NCBI RefSeq assembly: GCF_022568815.1
Contig: NZ_JAKZHX010000004.1
Coordinates: forward strand, 124,001-188,000
Reading direction: 5' to 3'
Source of the DNA: Undibacterium paludis
GTDB lineage: Bacteria > Pseudomonadota > Gammaproteobacteria > Burkholderiales > Burkholderiaceae_D
DNA: 64,000 nucleotides
The position numbers and the translations under genes were made by a program. Shown here piece after piece: positions 17,853-28,383 of this stretch; position 1 is the stretch's first letter, and every line of letters begins with the position of its first letter. The notes beneath the pieces were generated by a model. It ran no database searches and was not told the origin of the DNA. It saw only the letters and a program-made list of their open reading frames with translations.

Positions 17853-19097
17853 TTAACCCACCACCCCAGCCCTCCCCAACATCGCATGCAACAACACGTT
17901 GCACCCTGCCTCCAGGTGTTCTGATTTCGCGTCTTCAATTTCATTGTGGCTGATGCCGTCCTTGCAGGGGACGAAGATCATGCCGGATGGGGCCAGTCTG
18001 GCGGTGTAAATCGCGTCGTGGCCTGCGCCGGAGACTACGTCCATGGTGCTATAGCCCAGGGTTGCTGTGGCTTCGCGTACGGCGTTGACGCAGTCTGGGT
18101 GAAAGGGGCATGGGGGGTAGTAGGATACGCGTTCTACGCTGATGTTCAGGCCGCTGTCCTTGCTTGTCTTATCGACGTAGGCGAGGATTTCATTGTGCAT
18201 GGTGTCGAGCAGTTCTGCGGAGACGTTGCGCAGGTCCATGCTGAATTTGACTTCGCCGGGGATGACGTTGCGGCTGTTGGGGAAGACCTGCACCATACCT
18301 ACCGTGCCACGGCCATAGGGCGGGTAGCGGTTGCCGATGTTGACGACTTCTTGCATGATCCTGGTGGCAACTTGCAGGGCGTCTTTGCGCAGGCCCATGG
18401 GGGTGGGGCCTGCGTGGGCTTCCATGCCGGTGACGACGCAGTCATACCATGAGAGGCCAAGCACGCCGGGTACAACGCCGATGACCTTGTCGGCATCTTC
18501 GAGTACCGGGCCTTGTTCTATATGGGTTTCGAAGTAGGCACCTATTGGGTGCTGGCCTGGCACTTCTGTGCCTTTGTAGCCTATGCGTTCCAGTTCTTCG
18601 CCTACAGTTTTGCCTTCTGTGTCTTTGGCGGCGTAGGCGTGTTCGAGGGTGAATGCGCCGCAGAATACGCCTGAGCCCATCATGACAGGGACGAAGCGTG
18701 AGCCTTCTTCATTGGTCCAGAAGGCGACTTCTATCGGGGCTTCTGTTTCTATGTTGTGGTCGTTAAGGGTGCGCACGACTTCGAGCGCGGCCAGCACGCC
18801 ATAGTTGCCGTCAAACTTGCCGCCGGTGGGCTGGGTGTCGATATGACTGCCGGACATGATGGGTGGCAGGGCCGGGTTCTTGCCTGCCCTGCGCATGAAG
18901 ACATTGCCTATCTGGTCTATGGTGACTGTCAGGCCAGCCTGTTTGGCCCAGGACACAACGAGGTCGCGGCCCTGTTTGTCGAGATCAGTCAGGGCCAGGC
19001 GCTTGACGCCGCCTTTTGGTGTGGCGCCTATTTGTGCGAGTTCCATCAATGAGGCCCAGAGGCGGTCTCCATTGATTCTTAAATTTGCGATTGACAT
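17853..19097 (-). CDS. hyuC: Beta-ureidopropionase / N-carbamoyl amino acid hydrolase (M20 family)
   Basis: 414 residues from the ATG at 19097, which has GAGGAG 8 bp upstream; the ATG at 19103 is too close to it. Metal ligands of the M20/carbamoylase family are visible: GSHIDTQPTGGKFDGNYGV (His, Asp), NEEGSRF (Glu pair), ETHIEQGP (His) and SGAGHDA, KDGISHNEIE (terminal His). The enzyme should release beta-alanine (or beta-aminoisobutyrate), ammonia and CO2 from the N-carbamoyl product of dihydropyrimidinase. It is the last gene of the pyrimidine-degradation run, 25 bp after hydA. Specificity comes from gene context; allantoate amidohydrolase relatives look alike. Confidence 0.88.
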   Translation of the reverse strand: MSIANLRINGDRLWASLMELAQIGATPKGGVKRLALTDLDKQGRDLVVSWAKQAGLTVTIDQIGNVFMRRAGKNPALPPIMSGSHIDTQPTGGKFDGNYGVLAALEVVRTLNDHNIETEAPIEVAFWTNEEGSRFVPVMMGSGVFCGAFTLEHAYAAKDTEGKTVGEELERIGYKGTEVPGQHPIGAYFETHIEQGPVLEDADKVIGVVPGVLGLSWYDCVVTGMEAHAGPTPMGLRKDALQVATRIMQEVVNIGNRYPPYGRGTVGMVQVFPNSRNVIPGEVKFSMDLRNVSAELLDTMHNEILAYVDKTSKDSGLNISVERVSYYPPCPFHPDCVNAVREATATLGYSTMDVVSGAGHDAIYTARLAPSGMIFVPCKDGISHNEIEDAKSEHLEAGCNVLLHAMLGRAGVVG

Positions 19098-19122
19098 TTG
19101 CATTACTCCTCGATTCTTAATT

Positions 19123-20726
<1,604 letters not shown>

Positions 20727-20771
20727 TCACCGCCTCCACGGTAATTTCACACACATCCAAACATTCAAATT

Positions 20772-22220
20772 TCAATTCTTCTTACCACTCATCAAACCCA
20801 TATACACCACACCGGACAAAGCGAGCCCGACGAACCAGGCGTAGGTGTAGATGGTTTTTAATACTTCGGGAATAGCCGGGAAACTGGCCGGGAAAGCCGC
20901 GTTCAAAAAGCCCGGTATATTCGGCAAGACGCCGATCACGAAAGCGATCACGGCGGCCATGTTCCAGCCATTTTTATAGCTGTACTTGCCTTCATCCTGG
21001 TACAGGGCATTCACATCAATTTCTGTCTTGCGGATGAAGTAATAATCAATGATCAGGATACCAGCGATGGGGCCTAACAATGCTGAGTAGCCGATCAGCC
21101 AGGTGAAGATATAACCCTGGGTAGATTCCAAAATCTTCCACGGCATCATGATCAGGGCGATGGAGGCGGTGATATAGCCACCAGTCTTGTATGAAATCAG
21201 CTTGGGGTTCAGAGCTGAGAAGTCATAAGCAGGGCCGACGAGGTTTGCTGCCAGGTTGACGGAAACTGTATCGATGAGCAGGATCACTAAAGCAATCAGC
21301 ACGGCCACGCCTGTCATGCGGCTGGCCAGGTCTACCGGGTCCCATAGGGCTTTGCCATACAGGACGACGGTGGCAGATGTGACGATAACCGCCAGCAGGG
21401 CCAGCAAGCCCATGGGTGCAGGCAAGCCTATGGATTGGCCGAGTATCTGGTCCTTCTGTGATTTGGAAAAACGAGTGAAGTCAGGGATATTCAAAGCCAA
21501 CGTGGCCCAGAAGCCGACCATGGCTGTCAGTGAAGGCCAAAAGGCAGACCAGAATTGCCCGGCTTTTTTACCGCCTTCTACAAACTGGGATGGCTGGTCA
21601 AGGATGGGGCCAAAGCTGCCTGCCTTGTTATAGACCCAGCCCAGCAGTACAAAGCAGATGATGATTTTAAGCGGTGCGGTATAGGTTTCCAGCTTGCGGA
21701 TGGAATCCATGCCGTGGAAGATGTACCAGAACTGTATGGCCCAGAAAATCAAAAAGCAAACCAGTTGCGCAGCATTGATACCCAGGCCAGCGATATTGTC
21801 GCCGCCTAGCGGATGACCAATGAGCACACCACCCAGGGTATAAATCATTTGCCCGCCAAACCAGGTTTGTATGCCATACCAGCCGCAGGCGACTATCGCA
21901 CGCATCAGAGCAGGCAGACGTGCGCCATGCACGCCAAACGAGGTGCGCGCCAGCACGGCATAGGGTATGCCATATTTGGCACCGGCATGACCTATCAGCA
22001 ACATGGGGACGAGGACGATCGCATTTGCCAGGAACACCGTCATCACCGCCTGGTAAGCTGACATGCCGCCTTCGATGAGGCTGGCAGCCAGGGTATAAGC
22101 CGGGATGCACATGACCATGCCGACCCAGAGCGCAGCAAAGTGATACCAGCGCCAGGTGCGCTGGGCTTGTGAAGTAGGTGCTAAATCCTCATTCCAAAGT
22201 TGCCCGCTTTGTGTCTGCAT
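20772..22220 (-). CDS. NCS1-family nucleobase:cation symporter (uracil/thymine uptake)
   Basis: 482 residues from the ATG at 22220, preceded by GGAGAAGAG. The N-terminus NEDLAPTSQAQRTWRWYHFAALWVGM is characteristic of NCS1 transporters, with about 12 membrane helices following. Motifs include GMVMCIPAYTLAASLIEGG (helix 1), YGIPYAVLARTSFGVHGA and GWYGIQTWFGG (substrate and cation sites in Mhp1-type proteins). Position inside the reductive pyrimidine locus, between preA and hydA, makes uracil/thymine the likely cargo; allantoin or hydantoin transporters belong to the same family. Repeat elements flank it on both sides (20589-20726 and 22390-22504), so it may not be transcribed purely from the upstream promoter. 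Confidence 0.9.
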   Translation of the reverse strand: MQTQSGQLWNEDLAPTSQAQRTWRWYHFAALWVGMVMCIPAYTLAASLIEGGMSAYQAVMTVFLANAIVLVPMLLIGHAGAKYGIPYAVLARTSFGVHGARLPALMRAIVACGWYGIQTWFGGQMIYTLGGVLIGHPLGGDNIAGLGINAAQLVCFLIFWAIQFWYIFHGMDSIRKLETYTAPLKIIICFVLLGWVYNKAGSFGPILDQPSQFVEGGKKAGQFWSAFWPSLTAMVGFWATLALNIPDFTRFSKSQKDQILGQSIGLPAPMGLLALLAVIVTSATVVLYGKALWDPVDLASRMTGVAVLIALVILLIDTVSVNLAANLVGPAYDFSALNPKLISYKTGGYITASIALIMMPWKILESTQGYIFTWLIGYSALLGPIAGILIIDYYFIRKTEIDVNALYQDEGKYSYKNGWNMAAVIAFVIGVLPNIPGFLNAAFPASFPAIPEVLKTIYTYAWFVGLALSGVVYMGLMSGKKN

Positions 22221-22389
22221 ATACTCTTCTCCAGGTGGAATATTCGAAATAATTTCAAGTACAAAGGCTGTAGCAAACTTTATTCCAGATACTTGGGATG
22301 TGCAAACATTGGCAACAAAAATTACAGTCTCTTTTGTTTGCAGGCATGCAGTCCGTATCAATTTTGTGAAGATAAAACTCTGGAGACAT

Positions 22390-22504
22390 CCCCTCCCCTT
22401 CAAGGGGAGGGTTAGGGTGGGGATGGGGTTCGGTAAAACTCAAACATCACTCATTTGCTACAGAAACCCATCCCCATCCCAACCTTCCCCTTGAAGGGGA
22501 AGGA
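22390..22504. repeat. BIME-like inverted pair of CCTCCCCTTCAAGGGGAGG palindromes
   Basis: Left arm 22390-22431 and right arm 22464-22504 are imperfect inverted copies. Each contains its own palindrome of the CCCCTT-GAA/CAA-GGGG type followed by GGTTAGGGTGGGGATGGGG or its complement. Such paired extragenic palindromes are typical of burkholderial genomes. It occupies most of the 350-bp gap between preA and the transporter; I see no gene in the gap. Confidence 0.65.
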
Positions 22505-22570
22505 GTTTAAGCAATCATATTGCTAATTCTGACAGAATTTATACCCCCACTCCCCTCCAAGTACAAGCAA

Positions 22571-23845
22571 TTATTTCAACACTGCACGCGGGTTGCGTGG
22601 GTCTTGGGTCCAGTTCATATAGGGCTTGCCTGTCGCCTGTGGCACCATGGTGATGCATTGTTCTACCGGGCAGGTGATCTGGCAGAGGTTGCAGCCTACG
22701 CATTCTTCCTTGATGACTTCGTATTTGCGTGTGCCATTGTCGGCGATCAGTTGCGCGATGGACTGGTGCGAGGTGTCTTCGCAGGCGATGTAGCAGCGGC
22801 CGCATTGTATGCATTTGTCCTGATCTATGTCGGCAATGACGGCATAGTTCATGTCGAGGTTTTTCCAGTCGGTAGTGTTGCTGACGGCTTTACCGGCAAA
22901 GTCGCTGATGCGCTCATAGCCTTTTTCATCCATCCAGCGTGACAGGCCGTCTGTCATTTCCTTAACGATGCGAAAGCCATGCAACATCGCTGCCGTGCAC
23001 ACCTGGACTGAGCCTGCGCCCAAGGCCATGAATTCTGCGGCGTCGCGCCAGTTGCCTATGCCACCTATGCCGGAGATGGGCAAACCCTTGGTGGCCGGGT
23101 CGCGGGCAATCTCTGCCACCATGTTCATGGCGATAGGTTTGACTGCACTACCACAATAGCCACCATGCGTACTTTGCATGCCGACGATGGGGCGGGCGAT
23201 CATCTGATCCAGGTCTATGGATGTGATGGAGTTGATGGTGTTGATGAGCGACACGGCATCTGCACCGCCATTGAAGGCAGCGCGGGCTGGTACGCGCACA
23301 TCGGTGATGTTGGGTGTCAGTTTGACGATGACGGGCAGTGAGCAATACTTTTTGCACCAGCGCGTGATCATTTCCACATACTCAGGCACCTGCCCTACGG
23401 CTGCGCCCATGCCGCGTTCTGGCATGCCGTGCGGGCAGCCGAAATTGAGTTCTATGCCGTCTGCGCCTGTGGCTTCTACCAGGGGCAAGACTCTTTTCCA
23501 TGCTTCTTCTTCGCATGGGTACATCAGCGACACGATCATGGCGCGGTCTGGCCAGTCTTTCTTGACCTGGGTTATCTCTTGCAGGTTCAGTTCCAGGCTG
23601 CGGTCAGTGATGAGCTCGATATTGTTAAAACCGATGACTTCACGGTTCTTGCCAAAGTGGGCAGAGTAACGTGATGAGACGTTGACTGGTGGTGGGTCTT
23701 CACCCAGGGTTTTCCAGACCACACCGCCCCAGCCTGCTTCGAATGCGCGCACGACGTTATAGGCCTTGTCTGTTGGTGGTGCAGAAGCCAGCCAGAAAGG
23801 ATTAGGTGCCTTGATACCGGCGAAGTTAATAGAGAGATCAGCCAT
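22571..23845 (-). CDS. preA: NAD-dependent dihydropyrimidine dehydrogenase subunit PreA
   Basis: 424 residues. The N-terminal 330 residues form a dihydroorotate-dehydrogenase-like FMN barrel: FAGIKAPNPFWLASAPPTDK at the start, GIELNFGCPHGMPERGMGAA with the conserved Cys and Asn, KLTPN, and GIGGIGNW. A ferredoxin tail carries two 4Fe-4S motifs, CIQCGRCYIAC and CVGCNLCQITCPVEQC. It reduces uracil or thymine to the 5,6-dihydro form, step one of the reductive pathway, using electrons from PreT. The start lies 1 bp after the preT stop, so translation is probably coupled. Length and layout match E. coli PreA. Confidence 0.95.
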   Translation of the reverse strand: MADLSINFAGIKAPNPFWLASAPPTDKAYNVVRAFEAGWGGVVWKTLGEDPPPVNVSSRYSAHFGKNREVIGFNNIELITDRSLELNLQEITQVKKDWPDRAMIVSLMYPCEEEAWKRVLPLVEATGADGIELNFGCPHGMPERGMGAAVGQVPEYVEMITRWCKKYCSLPVIVKLTPNITDVRVPARAAFNGGADAVSLINTINSITSIDLDQMIARPIVGMQSTHGGYCGSAVKPIAMNMVAEIARDPATKGLPISGIGGIGNWRDAAEFMALGAGSVQVCTAAMLHGFRIVKEMTDGLSRWMDEKGYERISDFAGKAVSNTTDWKNLDMNYAVIADIDQDKCIQCGRCYIACEDTSHQSIAQLIADNGTRKYEVIKEECVGCNLCQITCPVEQCITMVPQATGKPYMNWTQDPRNPRAVLK

Positions 23846-23846
23846 G

Positions 23847-25205
23847 TTACACCTTCGCTTTCAGGTCTTCGTTGATTGCCAGCGCTGCCAGCTTGCCATG
23901 TTGTACTGCCTGCACAGTCAGGTCTTGTCCAGATGCGATGCAGTCACCACCGGCATAAATGCCTGCAACACTGGTACGGTATTGCGCATCGACATGGATT
24001 TTGTCGCCCTGTTTTTGCAGGTCTTTTGCCATTGGATCGGACAGGCTGCTGTTGTCCATGGTCTGGCCTATGGCCTTGAAGACTGCCTGTGCCGCAATAT
24101 CAATGGTCTTGCCTGTAGTTTGCAATTTACCACCGACTTCTTTGGTGCGGGCAAAACGCATGCCACTGACACGGCCTTCTGCATCGCGCAAGATCTCTTG
24201 CGGTTGTGCCCAGGTGACGATGCGCACCTGGTTGGCCTTGGCAATCTCTTGTTCGTGATGGGTGGCCGACATATGTTCTGCACCACGGCGGTACACCAGC
24301 GTGACCTGCTCTGCACCAAGACGGGCGATTTGCACGGCCATATCGATGGCGGTATTACCGGCACCGATGACCACGCACTGCGGTGGCACGGGCAACTTAG
24401 TCAGGTCTTCTGCCTGGCGCAACTCGGCGATGTAATCTACCGCTGCCATCAGGCCGGGGGCGTCCTCGCCTGTCAGGCCCAACTGGCGGCTGGCACCAAG
24501 ACCCAGTCCCAGAAAGACTGCATCATAATCACGGCGCAAGTCTGCCAGGTGCAAGTTCTGTCCCAGCACCTGCTCATGTTTGACGGTGATGCCGCCAATT
24601 TGCAGCAGGAATTCAACTTCGCGCTGGGCGCTGTCTTCTGTCAGTTTGTATTTGGCTATGCCATATTCATTGAGACCGCCAGATTTTTTCTTCGCTTCAA
24701 AAATCACGACATCATGGCCCAGAGTAGCGAGCCTGTGGGCACAGGATAAACCTGCTGGCCCTGCACCGACGATAGCGATTTTTTTGCCTGTGCTGGCGGC
24801 ACGTTCAAAAGGATGCGCATCAAATTTTGCATTGTCGAGTGCATAGCGTTGCAGCAAACCGATCTTGACTGGAGCCCCCTCTGCATCATGATTGCGCACG
24901 CAGGCATGCTCGCACAAAATCTCGGTAGGGCAAACGCGTGAGCAGCTTGCGCCGAGTATGTTCTGTTCCAATATGCCCTTGGCTGCACCATTGATATTGC
25001 CGACAGCAATATTCTGAATAAAGCTGGGCACATCAATTTCAGACGGGCAAATGCGCGTGCATGGGGCGTCGTAACAGTACAGGCAGCGCTCACTTTCTAT
25101 CGCTGCCTGACGCTTGTTCAGTGCAGGATTCAAGTCAGTGAAATGCGAACGCAAAGTCTCCTGACTTTCTTCTGCCTGGGGTATGTGCTTAAGGGCTTCC
25201 AACAT
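23847..25205 (-). CDS. preT: NAD-dependent dihydropyrimidine dehydrogenase subunit PreT
   Basis: 452 residues from the ATG at 25205, with GGAG 5 bp upstream. An N-terminal Fe-S region has CLYCYDAPCTRICP and CSRVCPTEILCEHAC. It is followed by a two-nucleotide-binding flavoprotein fold: GAGPAGLSCAHRLATLGH for FAD, VVIGAGNTAIDMA for NAD, and GIYAGGDC near the end. The build is that of the glutamate synthase small subunit. It passes electrons from NADH through FAD to PreA. A repeat element (25278-25381) lies between this gene and the upstream mmsA, so expression may be partly separate from mmsA. Confidence 0.95.
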   Translation of the reverse strand: MLEALKHIPQAEESQETLRSHFTDLNPALNKRQAAIESERCLYCYDAPCTRICPSEIDVPSFIQNIAVGNINGAAKGILEQNILGASCSRVCPTEILCEHACVRNHDAEGAPVKIGLLQRYALDNAKFDAHPFERAASTGKKIAIVGAGPAGLSCAHRLATLGHDVVIFEAKKKSGGLNEYGIAKYKLTEDSAQREVEFLLQIGGITVKHEQVLGQNLHLADLRRDYDAVFLGLGLGASRQLGLTGEDAPGLMAAVDYIAELRQAEDLTKLPVPPQCVVIGAGNTAIDMAVQIARLGAEQVTLVYRRGAEHMSATHHEQEIAKANQVRIVTWAQPQEILRDAEGRVSGMRFARTKEVGGKLQTTGKTIDIAAQAVFKAIGQTMDNSSLSDPMAKDLQKQGDKIHVDAQYRTSVAGIYAGGDCIASGQDLTVQAVQHGKLAALAINEDLKAKV

Positions 25206-25277
25206 GGTGGCTCCAATCAATCTCGGTTTGCTAACTTTTTTCTAAAAGCAAGTTTCGTGACAGCTAATTTACTATTT

Positions 25278-25381
25278 CAGGACTTACGAAAAATTGTCCC
25301 AGCAAGGCGCAACGACGAAGACAGTACTTTAGTACGGCTAGGAGTTGCAACGCCGCTGGGGCGATTTTCTCGTATGTCCAG
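25278..25381. repeat. About 104-bp hairpin element, copy 1
   Basis: The sequence from CAGGACTTACGAAAAATTG to CGATTTTCTCGTATGTCC folds on itself along its whole length and is a diverged copy of the element at 41213-41316. It begins 72 bp upstream of preT and ends 4 bp after the mmsA stop codon. The flanks TTACTATTT and CATTTATTT match only partly, as an old target duplication might. Confidence 0.75.
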
Positions 25382-25384
25382 CAT

Positions 25385-26884
25385 TTATTTGTTTTGAGGG
25401 AACGAAAATTCCGCCCCCTTAGAAATACTGTCTGGCCAGCGCTGCATGACGGCTTTGACACGCGTATAAAAACGCACGCCTTCCGGGCCGTAGATGTGAT
25501 GGTCACCAAAAAGGCTGCGCTTCCAGCCGCCAAAGCTATGGAAGGCCATGGGTACAGGCAGAGGTACATTCACACCAACCATGCCTACCTGTATCATGCG
25601 CACGAATTCGCGCGCCGTGCCGCCATCGCGGGTGAAGACAGCAACGCCATTGCCATACTCATGCTTGTTGATGAGGTCTGCTGCGGCCTCCATATCTGGC
25701 ACGCGTACTACGCACAAAACCGGACCAAAAATCTCTTGCTTGTAGACGGTCATCTCTGGTGTTACATGATCGAACAGACTGCCACCGCAGAAGAAGCCCT
25801 GTTCATGTCCTGGCACCTTGAAGTTGCGACCATCGACGACCAGTTTTGCGCCCTCTGCCACGCCTTCACCGATCAGGCTTTCTATGCGCTCTTTGGCAGC
25901 ATGGGTGATGACCGGGCCCATTTCTGCATCCGGCACCAGGCCGTTATTGATCTTGAGCGATTTAACACGTGCCGCCATCGCATCGACCAGGGCATCAGCA
26001 GCAGAACCAACAGCCACCGCTACAGAGATCGCCATGCAGCGTTCGCCGGCAGAGCCATAAGCTGCGCCCATGAGCGCATCAACTGCCATATCCAGATCAG
26101 CATCAGGCATGACGACCATGTGGTTTTTTGCGCCGCCGAGTGCCTGCACGCGCTTGCCATTCGCGCAGCCACGTGCGTAGATTGCCTGGGCAATCGGAGT
26201 GGAGCCGACAAAGCTGATGGCCTGTACATCTGGATGATCAAGCAGTGCATCCACCACAGTTTTATCGCCCTGCACCACATTGAAAACACCATCCGGCAAA
26301 CCGGCCTGCTTGAGCAATTTTGCATGCAGCAGGGATGCAGAAGGGTCACGCTCTGACGGTTTCAACACAAAGGTATTACCGCAGGCGATGGCGATAGGGA
26401 ACATCCACATCGGCACCATGACAGGGAAATTGAATGGCGTGATACCAGCAACAACACCGAGCGGCTGGCGCATGCTGCAGGCGTCTATGCCACGGGCGAT
26501 TTGCTCGGAATATTCGCCTTTCAACAGTTGAGGAATACCGATGGCAAACTCCACCACTTCTATACCGCGTGCGACTTCGCCCTTGGCGTCAGCCAGGGTC
26601 TTGCCATGCTCTTTCGTCAGCAGATTGGCGAACTCATCAGTATGCTGTTGCAGCAGGTTCAGGTAAGCCATCAGTACGCGGGCGCGTGACAGGGCTGGCG
26701 TGTTGGACCATGCAGGAAAAGCCTTGGCCGCCGCAGCGACAGCTAGGTTAACGTCCTGCTCGCTGCCCAGTGCTACCTGGCCCTGTACAGAACCGAGAGC
26801 CGGATTATAGATGTCGGCAAAACGCGGTTGCACACTCTGGTGCAGTTCGCCATTGATGTAATGATTGACTTGATATGTACTCAT
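25385..26884 (-). CDS. mmsA: CoA-acylating methylmalonate-semialdehyde dehydrogenase
   Basis: 499 residues, aldehyde-dehydrogenase fold. Seen: [25 protein letters not shown] (coenzyme region), [32 protein letters not shown] (with the Asn-His typical of MmsA) and [14 protein letters not shown] with the catalytic Cys. Family members convert methylmalonate semialdehyde to propionyl-CoA and malonate semialdehyde to acetyl-CoA. Here it would finish thymine and uracil degradation after the aminotransferase. It starts 13 bp after the aminotransferase stop. The ribosome binding site is weak (GGCGGGC region). Confidence 0.93.
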   Translation of the reverse strand: MSTYQVNHYINGELHQSVQPRFADIYNPALGSVQGQVALGSEQDVNLAVAAAAKAFPAWSNTPALSRARVLMAYLNLLQQHTDEFANLLTKEHGKTLADAKGEVARGIEVVEFAIGIPQLLKGEYSEQIARGIDACSMRQPLGVVAGITPFNFPVMVPMWMFPIAIACGNTFVLKPSERDPSASLLHAKLLKQAGLPDGVFNVVQGDKTVVDALLDHPDVQAISFVGSTPIAQAIYARGCANGKRVQALGGAKNHMVVMPDADLDMAVDALMGAAYGSAGERCMAISVAVAVGSAADALVDAMAARVKSLKINNGLVPDAEMGPVITHAAKERIESLIGEGVAEGAKLVVDGRNFKVPGHEQGFFCGGSLFDHVTPEMTVYKQEIFGPVLCVVRVPDMEAAADLINKHEYGNGVAVFTRDGGTAREFVRMIQVGMVGVNVPLPVPMAFHSFGGWKRSLFGDHHIYGPEGVRFYTRVKAVMQRWPDSISKGAEFSFPQNK

Positions 26885-26897
26885 GATGCCCGCCGGA

Positions 26898-28208
26898 TTA
26901 ATCGAGGTGTTTCAAAATGTCGTGCAGCTTGCCGAATAACTGGTCTATGTGTTTTTTCTCCAAAATCAATGGAGGTGACAGGGCAATGATGTCGCCAGTC
27001 GTGCGCACCAGCACGCCTTCGGCAAAGGCTTTTTTGTAAGCGGCGGTAGCGCGTGCGCCGACTTTGCCCGGCATGGATTCGAGTTCTATCGCACCGATCA
27101 GGCCCAGATTGCGCAGGTCTATCACATGTGGCAAACCTTTTAAGGAGTGCACACCGTCTTCCCAATACGCTGTCATGCTTTGTGCGTGTTCGAGTACTTT
27201 CTCTTCCTTGAATACTTTGAGCGACGCCAGACTGGCGGCAACTGCCAGCGGGTGGCCGGAGTAGGTGTAACCATGGAACAGTTCTATGCCTGCCGGGCCA
27301 GCCATCAGTGCATCGTAAATCTTTTGGTGGCTGAATACAGCCCCCATAGGCACGACACCATTGGTCAAACCCTTGGCGGTGGTCATGAAGTCAGGCACGA
27401 CATCAAAGAAGTCTGACGCAAACGGCGTGCCCAGGCGACCAAAGCCGGTGATGACTTCATCAAATATCAGCAGGATGCCATGCTTGTCGCACAACTCACG
27501 CAAGCGTTTCAGATAGCCCTTGGATGGCAGGATGACGCCGGCAGAACCGGACAGCGGCTCAACGATGACGGCAGCGATGGTGGAAATATCATGCAGGGCA
27601 ACCAGGCGTTCGAGTTCATCAGCCAGATGCGTGCCGTACTCTGGCAAGCCGCGGGTGAAGGCATTTTTTTCCAGGTTATGAGTGTGCGGCAGGTAATCTA
27701 CGCCCGCCAGCAGGGGACCAAACTGTTTGCGGTTGGCAGGCAGGCCACCTAGTGACATGCCACCAAAGCCTACACCATGATAAGCACGTTCGCGGCTGAT
27801 AAAGCGGGTACGCTGGGCTTCACCACGGCTGCGGTGGTAGGCCAATACCATTTTCATGGTGGTATCAACGGCTTCAGAGCCTGAGTTGGTGTAGAACACC
27901 TGACCAAACTTGTTGCCACTATATTCAATCAGCTCTGCGGCCAGCTCAAAGGCTTGTGGATGGCCGATCTGGAAAGCCGGGGAATAGTCCAGCGTTGCCA
28001 CGGCTTCCTGTACCGCTTTCACCACAGTCGGGTGGGAATGACCCAGTGGTACGCACCACAGGCCTGCCGTACCATCCAGAATCTCGCGACCATTGGGGTC
28101 ACGGTAATACATGCCGGATGCAGAAGCGACCAGGCGCGGCGCTTCTTTATAGTCACGGTTGGCCGTGAATGGCATCCAGTAAGAATTGAGTTGTTGTTTG
28201 CTGAGCAT
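26898..28208 (-). CDS. Class III aminotransferase, beta-alanine:pyruvate type
   Basis: 436 residues, PLP-dependent fold type I, class III. The motifs are complete: [63 protein letters not shown], and [10 protein letters not shown] with the PLP lysine. It should transfer the amino group of beta-alanine (or beta-aminoisobutyrate) to pyruvate, giving malonate (or methylmalonate) semialdehyde for MmsA. It is the first gene of the minus-strand pyrimidine operon, and a RutR-type palindrome lies 27 bp before its start. Related omega-aminotransferases act on other amines; the neighbours decide the call. Confidence 0.92.
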   Translation of the reverse strand: MLSKQQLNSYWMPFTANRDYKEAPRLVASASGMYYRDPNGREILDGTAGLWCVPLGHSHPTVVKAVQEAVATLDYSPAFQIGHPQAFELAAELIEYSGNKFGQVFYTNSGSEAVDTTMKMVLAYHRSRGEAQRTRFISRERAYHGVGFGGMSLGGLPANRKQFGPLLAGVDYLPHTHNLEKNAFTRGLPEYGTHLADELERLVALHDISTIAAVIVEPLSGSAGVILPSKGYLKRLRELCDKHGILLIFDEVITGFGRLGTPFASDFFDVVPDFMTTAKGLTNGVVPMGAVFSHQKIYDALMAGPAGIELFHGYTYSGHPLAVAASLASLKVFKEEKVLEHAQSMTAYWEDGVHSLKGLPHVIDLRNLGLIGAIELESMPGKVGARATAAYKKAFAEGVLVRTTGDIIALSPPLILEKKHIDQLFGKLHDILKHLD

Positions 28209-28234
28209 GGGTTTCTCCTCGACACTGAAAACAA

Positions 28235-28250
28235 TTTACCAAGTGGTAAA
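28235..28250. promoter_or_regulatory. RutR-like operator TTTACCAAGTGGTAAA
   Basis: A perfect palindrome with arms TTTACC and GGTAAA. It differs from the published E. coli RutR consensus TTGACCANNTGGTCAA only by one symmetric change per arm. It lies between the divergent aminotransferase and MocR genes, close to the former, where a repressor would block the catabolic operon. A RutR homologue is encoded at 29825-30448. Confidence 0.65.
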
Positions 28251-28383
28251 AATATGCTGAAATGCTAAATAAGCATATGCAGTAATGACATATACAGCCA
28301 GTTTAATTTCATCCAACCGTATTGGTAGCCGAGACATAACAGTTACGTGCACTTGCACAATTTATGTCTAGCGAGGAGCAAGC

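Noticed and set aside
17722-17856. Possible 44-residue gene after the AT-rich island (MSDIKQQIPIRKISLCW...)
   Set aside because: It overlaps the end of the convergent hyuC gene by 4 bp, has no ribosome binding site and matches nothing I recognise.
25394-26356. 320-codon plus-strand open frame opposite mmsA
   Set aside because: Antisense to a complete aldehyde dehydrogenase; no motifs of its own.
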